Assembly (NCBI GenBank): GCA_947167445.1
Contig: CAMVID010000015.1
Span: 1-64,000 of the forward strand
Direction: 5' to 3'
DNA: 64,000 nucleotides
DNA from: G11 sp947167445
Lineage (GTDB): Bacteria; Bacillota; Clostridia; Lachnospirales; Lachnospiraceae
Position 1 is the first letter of the stretch; each line of letters starts with the position of its first letter. The notes under the pieces were generated by a model that did no database searches, was not told the origin of the DNA, and was given only the letters and a program-made list of their open reading frames with translations. The translations under genes were made by a program, and so were the position numbers. This document shows, piece by piece, positions 58,731-64,000 of the stretch.

Positions 58731-59606
58731 TTACCGTATCTTCTTCACCGGTACAAGCTCGATATAACCGCGCTTTCCCCTAGGCTCAAGCTGAATTCTG
58801 GGATTCATATCATCCCACTCATATCCGATAAATGAAGGATCATACTTCTTCTCAGCGTTCCAGATCTCGCCAATAGCCTCTTCGTAATTATCATCCTCAA
58901 AGGGCTCTCCTCTAAACAGAAGATATGTGGATGCGGGCAATTCAATAACTTCAAATCCTTCGGGAATCGCTCCGGAATAATCAAGTTCAACTTCTACACC
59001 CTGTACATATTCGTTGGCTGCAGGCTTTCTTAAATGCTTGGGAAGCCATAAGCACACCGGCTCACCGCTGATGGACTTGATGCTTGTCAAAAGTCCCCAG
59101 ACATCGCAGCCCACTTCCTCACAATATGACCAGTATTCTGTAGCCTTTATTCCTCGCTTAATGATTACTTTTCTTGCAGGCTTCTCAATCACCTGGATAA
59201 AAACACTTCTTGTCTCGCTCATAGTTCTCTCTTTCCTTTCTTTTGTTTGGATAGGATAAGGAGTAAAAAGCCATATGGGCACCGGGCTTCCGGCATACTC
59301 TTTGGGATTACAGCCGAATTCTCTTCTGAATGCGCGCTGGTATCCATCTACACTTCCAAAGCCCATATTCATGGCAACATCAAGAACCTGACAGTTCTCA
59401 TCACGCAGTCTCAGTGCAGACCTGGACAGTTTAAGGCGCCTGATATAAACCGCCGGCGTCATGCCTACATATTTGATGAAAAGTCTTCGGGCGTGGGAGC
59501 TTGAGAAAGATGCCTCGCTTGCCACATCCTCGATACTGATCTCCTCATCAATATGCTTTCTGATATAATCCTGCATTACTCGTACTGCTCGTACCTGATC
59601 TTCCAT
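58731..59606 (-). CDS. AraC family regulator with GyrI-like effector domain
   Basis: 291 residues. The helix-turn-helix pair is N-terminal (residues 8-105, ISIEDVASEASFSSSHARRL and MNMGFGSVDGYQRAFRRE). The C-terminal half (residues 130-291) is a GyrI-like/SOUL domain (VIEKPARKVIIKRGIKATEY onward) that binds small, often toxic, cationic or aromatic compounds. Rob and other multidrug regulators have this layout. Single gene. Confidence 0.92.
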   Translation of the reverse strand: MEDQVRAVRVMQDYIRKHIDEEISIEDVASEASFSSSHARRLFIKYVGMTPAVYIRRLKLSRSALRLRDENCQVLDVAMNMGFGSVDGYQRAFRREFGCNPKEYAGSPVPIWLFTPYPIQTKERKERTMSETRSVFIQVIEKPARKVIIKRGIKATEYWSYCEEVGCDVWGLLTSIKSISGEPVCLWLPKHLRKPAANEYVQGVEVELDYSGAIPEGFEVIELPASTYLLFRGEPFEDDNYEEAIGEIWNAEKKYDPSFIGYEWDDMNPRIQLEPRGKRGYIELVPVKKIR

Positions 59607-59648
59607 GTCTTAACTCCTTGCGAGCTAATATTACTAGAAACATAAGTG

Positions 59649-60863
59649 TTATTTCTCGACATTTTTTGCCATGTATTTAAAGCTCTGGCAGTCATTAAAA
59701 CCTGCGAATTTCTTTAATGCTCTATCTAATGCATCTCTCATCTTCCCTGTTACGCGGACATTATCTTCCCACCATAAACCTTTCACAACGAGAACTTCTT
59801 CTTTTCTGTCGGGTACTGCTTCAATTCTTCCGACGAATTTGTCTCCGAAAAGAATCGGCAGGGTATAATATCCGTATTTGCGCTTCACTGCCGGTGTATA
59901 TATTTCCCAGGAATACTGAAAATCCCACAGGGTCTGAACCAGAGCCTTGTCCCACATTAACGGGTCAAGCGGGGCAATAAATGACATTCTTGGTTTAAGG
60001 TCTGCTGTTCCCTCAAGTATTTTCTGCATCAGTTCTTCGTCCGAGGCCAAATAATAAAAGGGTACCTTAACTCCTTCCACCATGACGGCGTATAATTTCC
60101 CTTCTTCTGAAAGCTTGGAAAGAATTCTCTTTCTGGTCTCAGCCTTTAAATCTATTCCAAGGAAAGCCATACTTGATTTATCCCAAAGAAGTCCCACTGC
60201 TCCTATTCGGCGAAGGACTCTCCATGCTATGAATTCGTCTTCATCCTTACAGGGATTGGCTGAATCAAGAATGGATGAATCAATGTGTTTCCTTGCAAGA
60301 TCATAGTACTTCCTGCTTCCCTTCTTATGGTGAATAATCAGTTCTCCATCTGTATAAAGCTGTTCCAGTACCGATCTTGCGGCTTGGGACTTCTTGTCCC
60401 AGTTGCCGCTCCAATGCATGGAAGAATGCCAGTAGATCTCCCCTTCAATCGGAAGAGAATCACTGCATACCGGCCCATTCTTCCTTATAAAATCGATTGC
60501 CCTCTCCTTCAGTTCCTCCAGACCATCAAAAGTTCTGCCAAGCTCCATACTTCTCTCCCTGTAGGAAGAAAAAAAGGGCCAGTCCTCTGTGGGCCAAATT
60601 GAGAGTTCCTTATCAGCATAGTCAATTAACTTCCTGTCCTTATATAAAAGGTCAAAAAGCATCCTTTTCTTAAAGCCCTTTACCCTGGCCTGCAGGGTAA
60701 GCTCCGCATTCTTTCCGCACACGTCCACAGGGTCATACTGAATACATCCCGCCTGACGCACGTAATCATATGCTCCCTGCTTTCCCACAAATTTATGAGG
60801 TCCTATCAGCCCCTGCTTGGCAAGTATAAACTGCCCGGCCTGTTTCTTTGTAATTGTCTTCAT
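59649..60863 (-). CDS. YcaQ-like winged-helix DNA-repair protein (HTH_42 family)
   Basis: 404 residues from ATG 60863 (GAGGG four nt upstream); ATG 60878 lacks a site. It starts MKTITKKQAGQFILAKQGL and contains AGCIQYDPVDVCGKNAELTL, SIWPTEDWPFF, HWSGNWDKKSQAARSVLEQL and SFIAPLDPLMWDK, the conserved set of the YcaQ/AlkX-AlkZ family. Known members are DNA glycosylases for interstrand crosslinks or alkylated bases. A SOS box overlaps the predicted transcription start, which fits a repair role. Confidence 0.9.
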   Translation of the reverse strand: MKTITKKQAGQFILAKQGLIGPHKFVGKQGAYDYVRQAGCIQYDPVDVCGKNAELTLQARVKGFKKRMLFDLLYKDRKLIDYADKELSIWPTEDWPFFSSYRERSMELGRTFDGLEELKERAIDFIRKNGPVCSDSLPIEGEIYWHSSMHWSGNWDKKSQAARSVLEQLYTDGELIIHHKKGSRKYYDLARKHIDSSILDSANPCKDEDEFIAWRVLRRIGAVGLLWDKSSMAFLGIDLKAETRKRILSKLSEEGKLYAVMVEGVKVPFYYLASDEELMQKILEGTADLKPRMSFIAPLDPLMWDKALVQTLWDFQYSWEIYTPAVKRKYGYYTLPILFGDKFVGRIEAVPDRKEEVLVVKGLWWEDNVRVTGKMRDALDRALKKFAGFNDCQSFKYMAKNVEK

Positions 60864-60886
60864 ACATCCCTCGCACATTACATATC

Positions 60887-60900
60887 AGAACATCCGTTCT
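60887..60900. promoter_or_regulatory. SOS (LexA) box at the YcaQ-like gene
   Basis: AGAAC-ATCC-GTTCT, a 14-bp palindrome that fully matches the Gram-positive LexA core GAAC-N4-GTTC. It lies between the -10 box (60902-60907) and the start codon (60863), overlapping the expected transcription start, where a repressor would block the gene. Confidence 0.7.
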
Positions 60901-60901
60901 A

Positions 60902-60931
60902 ATTATATATGCTTCTCCTTTTATACGTCAA
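60902..60931 (-). promoter_or_regulatory. Promoter of the YcaQ-like gene
   Basis: Minus strand TTGACG (60926-60931), 18-bp spacer, TATAAT (60902-60907). It is followed at once by the SOS box. Confidence 0.65.
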
Positions 60932-60940
60932 CGCTTTTTT

Positions 60941-61053
60941 GCGCGAGACGGGGCGCTGGACGTCCAGTGGACGTCCGCTTAGCGCTGACTGAGGGGCACT
61001 TTAGGTGCCCCGAGACGAACGGATGCGAAGCATCTGTTCGAGCCCGTCTGCGC
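60941..61053. other. Multi-stem inverted-repeat region, candidate structured RNA
   Basis: A closing stem of GCGC.AGACGGG (60941-60952) with CCCGTCTGCGC (61043-61053) encloses three further stems: GCGCT...AGCGC with inner GGACGTCC repeats, GGGGCAC/GTGCCCC with a 5-nt loop, and CGAAC.GATGC/GCATC.GTTCG. The layout is cloverleaf-like. The first 12 bases equal the 3' acceptor/T-arm end of the neighbouring tRNA-Gly (61100-61111, plus-strand view). On the plus strand the terminator at 61062-61095 follows directly. Either an RNA gene or a decayed mobile repeat; direction not settled. Confidence 0.45.
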
Positions 61054-61061
61054 ACAAAAAA

Positions 61062-61095
61062 ATTAGGTCATCCTCTTGGATGACCTAATCTTTTT
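61062..61095. terminator. Bidirectional terminator downstream of tRNA-Gly
   Basis: A perfect 12-bp stem (ATTAGGTCATCC, 61062-61073 with 61078-61089) with a 4-nt loop. T-run of seven on the minus strand and CTTTTTG on the plus strand. It ends the tRNA transcript 10 nt after the tRNA, and could also end a plus-strand RNA from 60941-61053. Confidence 0.9.
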
Positions 61096-61098
61096 GCG

Positions 61099-61171
61099 AG
61101 CGCGAGACGGGACTCGAACCCGCGGCCTCGACCTTGGCAAGGTCGCGCTCCACCAACTGAGCCACTCGCGC
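61099..61171 (-). tRNA. tRNA-Gly (anticodon GCC)
   Basis: 73 nt. The acceptor stem is GCGCGAG/CTCGCGC, D-arm with GCTC-AGTTGGTG-GAGC, anticodon stem CGACC/GGTCG with loop TTGCCAA (anticodon GCC), and T-arm GCGGG-TTCGAGT-CCCGT (one G-T pair). The discriminator base is T and CCA is not encoded. Terminator follows. Confidence 0.95.
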
Positions 61172-61245
61172 ATATGTAGTCGTCAACTGACGACTACGTT
61201 AGTTTACTATATCGCTATTACTCTGTCAAGCCTTTAAGCAAAGAT

Positions 61246-62625
61246 TTAATCCACCCCCAGCGGAATCTCTTTAATAGTATGGTTATAAATCTTCACAAAG
61301 AAGAAGGTACTTGCTGCTGCGGAAGCAAGCTCCGCAATAGGGAATGCCCACCAAACATTGTGAACCACGCCCGTCAAGGAAAGCAGGTAAGCCGCAGGGA
61401 TAAGCACTGCCAGCTGTCTGGCGATTGATACCCAAAGGGAGTAAACTCCGTAACCCAAAGACTGGAATATCGTACCTACGATAATACAGTAGGCTGCAAT
61501 GGGAAAGTGAATCGCAATGGTTCTTAATGCTCTGCTGCCCATATCAAGCATCGCAGGAGAAGCATCAAATATCATAAGAAGCTTATCAGGGAAGAGCTCA
61601 AATGCAATTACTCCAATCAGGAATAAAATTTCAGCGTAGAAGATACTGAGCTTAATGGCTTTTAACATCCTCTTACGATTCTTTGCCCCATAGTTAAATG
61701 CAACGATGGGAATCAAACCATTGTTAAGTCCGAATACAGGCATGAAGAAGAAGCTCTGGAGCTTGAAGTATGCACCAAATACTGCTGCTGCGGTGCTGGA
61801 GAATCCAAGAAGAATCTGGTTCATGCAGTAGTTCATAATTGAGCCGATGGACTGCATAATAATGGAAGGCAGGCCAACGGAATAAATCTTTTTAATCATT
61901 CGTCCTTCCGGCTTAAATCCCCTGAAGGAAAGAACAACTTCCTTATTCTTTGTAAGGTTAAAATAAATCGCCAAAGATGCGCCCACAATCTGTCCAAAGA
62001 TTGTAGCGAGGGCCGCACCGGCAACCTCAAGCCTGGGGGCTCCGAACAAACCAAAGATCAGAATGGGGTCCATAATACAGTTGATGATTGCACCGGTCAT
62101 CTGGGAAATCATGGAGTACATGGTTTTGCCGGTGGACTGAAGGAGCCTCTCAAAAGTCATCTGAGTGAGCACGCCCACGGAACAAATGCAGACGATTGAA
62201 AGATACTGTATTCCATAATTAAGGATCTGCGCATCTCCAACCTTTTGAGTTGAGAAAAACGGCTTAACCCCAAATAAACCAATCATCAGGAATACGATGT
62301 ATGACATCGCAATGAGGAAAACGCCGTTTGTTGCGGACTTCTTAACCTCGTCGTGATCCTTTTCGCCAAGGGCCTTGGAAAGCACAGCGTTAATACCTAC
62401 GCCGGTACCGCCGCCCACTGCGATAATCAGCATCTGAACGGGGAAAGACAGGGTAACAGCTGTCAAAGCGCCCTCACTGACTCTTGAAACGAAGATGCTG
62501 TCCACGATGTTGTACATGGCCTGCACCAGCATGGATGCCATCATGGGCAGGGACATGTTTAAAAGCAACTTGTTTACGGGCATTGTGCCCATTTTATTTT
62601 CTTTTATTACTTCTTTATTATCCAT
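61246..62625 (-). CDS. MATE family efflux transporter
   Basis: 459 residues with 12 membrane helices in two similar halves; each begins with a polar hydrophobic pattern (NKLLLNMSLPMMASMLVQAM, and IKKIYSVGLPSIIMQSIGS in the second half). VDSIFVSRVSEGALTAVT is the typical first loop. Exports drugs or metabolites using Na+ or H+. RBS GAGG before ATG 62625. Confidence 0.94.
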   Translation of the reverse strand: MDNKEVIKENKMGTMPVNKLLLNMSLPMMASMLVQAMYNIVDSIFVSRVSEGALTAVTLSFPVQMLIIAVGGGTGVGINAVLSKALGEKDHDEVKKSATNGVFLIAMSYIVFLMIGLFGVKPFFSTQKVGDAQILNYGIQYLSIVCICSVGVLTQMTFERLLQSTGKTMYSMISQMTGAIINCIMDPILIFGLFGAPRLEVAGAALATIFGQIVGASLAIYFNLTKNKEVVLSFRGFKPEGRMIKKIYSVGLPSIIMQSIGSIMNYCMNQILLGFSSTAAAVFGAYFKLQSFFFMPVFGLNNGLIPIVAFNYGAKNRKRMLKAIKLSIFYAEILFLIGVIAFELFPDKLLMIFDASPAMLDMGSRALRTIAIHFPIAAYCIIVGTIFQSLGYGVYSLWVSIARQLAVLIPAAYLLSLTGVVHNVWWAFPIAELASAAASTFFFVKIYNHTIKEIPLGVD

Positions 62626-62708
62626 GTAAAAACCTCAACTTGCACATTCATAAAAATCGGCCGGAGTTATGCGCCCCGACCGACACGTTATCTAAAATAA
62701 CACAGACC

Positions 62709-64000
62709 TTAGTATTTGGCAAGTTCCTCAGCAATCTGCTCTTTGTACTTAACCTTGTAGATTCTCTTAAGAGCATCGTCGATTCTCTTCTCGTCGAGAG
62801 TCTGGTCTTCTCTGACAGCCTTAATGATTCCATCATAAGCTTCCTTGAAGTTCTCAGGCATGAGAATCATGTCACAGCCTGCCTTCAAAGCCTTGATTGC
62901 TGCCTCGTCAGATGAGTAGTACTCGGAAATTGCTGCCATGTTCATGGCGTCGGTAATAACGACACCCTTGTAACCAAGTTCAGCACGAAGCATGTCGGTT
63001 ACAATTGAAGGAATCAAACAACAAGGTGTGTTGTCGCCGGTGATTGAAGGAAGGGAAATGTGGCTTACCATGATAAAATCAGCTCCGGCCTCAATTCCTG
63101 CCTTAAAGGTAATAAACTCGTTGTCCTTGAAATCCTGAGATGTACGCTCGTTGGTAACCATCTCTTTATGTGTATCGCCGCTTGTGGCTCCAAGTCCGGG
63201 GAAGTGCTTAAGGCATGCGCTTACGCCGTTCTCCTGAAGGCCTGTTACCGCATTTGAAACAAAGGGTGCTGCGGCATTAAAGTCTGTTCCGTATGCTCTG
63301 TTTCCGATAAAGCTGTCCTCGATACTTGCAACGTCCGCAACCGGGGCAAAATCAAGGTTGAATCCAAGTTCCTTAAGATATGAAGCAATAACTGAGTTGG
63401 CCACATATGCCTTATTGGGGTCTCCGGTTGCTGCTATGTCAGCTGCAGGGCCCGTCTTCTCAACTTCGATACTGCTGTTGGCAATTCGTGCCACATCTCC
63501 GCCCTCTTCGTCAACTGCGAAGAACATGGGATACTTACAGTAGGAAGCGGTCTTTGAAATCATATCCGTAAGCTGATCCTTGCTCTGTATATTCTTGGAA
63601 AAATAGATGATTCCTCCAACCGGGTACTCCTCTATGGCTTTCTTGGTTCCGTCACCTGCCTGAGTAGCGGTATCAACGCCGGTAATAGCCTCAGGAGTTA
63701 CGATAAATAAACCTGCCACCTTCTCTTCAAGAGTCATGCCCTCGATGATGGGGGTTACAATCTGATCTCCGATTTCATCTGCTGTGGGTGCTGTGACTTC
63801 AGGCTCCACAGGTTCAGGCTCCGTAAGGATTACTTCCTCTTCCTGTTCGGAAAGCTCCTGCTGAATCTCGTTAGCTACTTCCTCAGCAGCCTTCTCCTCC
63901 TGCGCAGGGTTATATAAAAACTTGGCAGCAACAATACCGCCCACAGTCAATAATGCCAAAACAAGAAGCACGGTTACATAGGAGAGGATTTCGTTTTTCT
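62709..64000 (-). CDS. Glycoside hydrolase family 3 (NagZ-like beta-N-acetylhexosaminidase), partial
   Basis: The frame runs off the right edge; about 430 residues are seen. An N-terminal membrane helix (ILSYVTVLLVLALLTVGGIV) and an acidic Glu/Pro linker place it outside the membrane. The catalytic domain has AVDEEGGDVARI, KHFPGLGATSGDTHKE (the His/Asp acid-base pair of NagZ) and VVITDAMNMAAI (nucleophile Asp). Family members split GlcNAc from muropeptides or other glycans. The start codon must lie beyond 64000; GTG 63971 is internal to the membrane helix. Confidence 0.92.
   Translation of the reverse strand, partial: KNEILSYVTVLLVLALLTVGGIVAAKFLYNPAQEEKAAEEVANEIQQELSEQEEEVILTEPEPVEPEVTAPTADEIGDQIVTPIIEGMTLEEKVAGLFIVTPEAITGVDTATQAGDGTKKAIEEYPVGGIIYFSKNIQSKDQLTDMISKTASYCKYPMFFAVDEEGGDVARIANSSIEVEKTGPAADIAATGDPNKAYVANSVIASYLKELGFNLDFAPVADVASIEDSFIGNRAYGTDFNAAAPFVSNAVTGLQENGVSACLKHFPGLGATSGDTHKEMVTNERTSQDFKDNEFITFKAGIEAGADFIMVSHISLPSITGDNTPCCLIPSIVTDMLRAELGYKGVVITDAMNMAAISEYYSSDEAAIKALKAGCDMILMPENFKEAYDGIIKAVREDQTLDEKRIDDALKRIYKVKYKEQIAEELAKY

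Noticed and set aside
60941..61111. attL/attR pair of an integrated element at tRNA-Gly
   Set aside because: The shared 12 bases are only 159 bp apart with no integrase or cargo between them; at most a relic.

Overview
The window reads as chromosomal DNA of an anaerobic member of the Bacillota, most likely class Clostridia, family Lachnospiraceae. The basis is indirect: strong AGGAGG-type ribosome sites, LytTR/DUF3021, YitT, CotH/VTC/DUF4956 and hybrid histidine-kinase families, lipoproteins with Ala/Glu-rich linkers, and a SOS box of the Gram-positive GAAC-N4-GTTC type. No phage or transposase gene is present. Most genes lie on the minus strand. The right edge cuts a GH3 gene; the left edge falls in a repeat.

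Layout. 1-4.5 kb: three Gfo/Idh/MocA oxidoreductases with a divergent AraC regulator. 4.7-8.6 kb: a heterodimeric ABC exporter preceded by a 24-codon leader peptide and hairpins, an arrangement like bmrB-bmrCD of Bacillus subtilis. 8.6-13 kb: MFS transporter, D-aminoacylase, a tiny FliG-C-like protein, alpha/beta hydrolase. 13.0-22.7 kb: a tightly packed operon lysR - nifD-like - nifK-like - nifH - nifB - metN - metI - metQ - cysK. 22.7-30 kb: a signalling operon (MBL hydrolase, GAF/HD-GYP, two FecR proteins, CHASE2 cyclase). 30-36 kb: small envelope proteins and a hybrid kinase with a response regulator. 36-41.4 kb: TetR - FGGY kinase - class II aldolase - GtrA - aminotransferase. 41.6-45.5 kb: CotH, DUF4956 and VTC genes enclosed by a pair of 277-bp inverted repeats. 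45.5-50.1 kb: FAD oxidoreductase - YitT - small membrane protein - two-component system. 50-64 kb: a second hybrid kinase, acidic lipoprotein, CstA, a LytTR/ABC-2 operon, AraC/GyrI regulator, a YcaQ-like DNA-repair protein with a SOS box, tRNA-Gly, MATE pump and a GH3 enzyme.

The most notable system is the nitrogenase-like operon. It has NifH, NifB and two component-1 subunits that keep all P-cluster cysteines and the cofactor cysteine, but the D subunit lacks the histidines equivalent to NifD His195 and His442. There is no nifE, nifN or nifV in view. The partners are a MetNIQ-type importer and cysteine synthase. This fits a sulfur-scavenging reductase related to methylthio-alkane reductase rather than nitrogen fixation. 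Upstream of lysR, after a consensus-like promoter, lies a 39-codon leader peptide with five Cys and four Met codons in its first 17. It overlaps a hairpin, a 12-bp antiterminator and a strong terminator that ends just before the lysR ribosome site. The parts are laid out as a trp-type attenuator in which a ribosome stalled for Cys-tRNA (or Met-tRNA) would switch the regulator on. I infer a complete circuit: cysteine shortage, then LysR, then organosulfur uptake, reductive C-S cleavage, and cysteine synthesis.

Two repeat families stand out: a palindromic element with a GGGGACAGG core that often abuts TAG stop codons, with two exact 71-bp copies in opposite orientation, and the 277-bp inverted pair around the CotH cassette.
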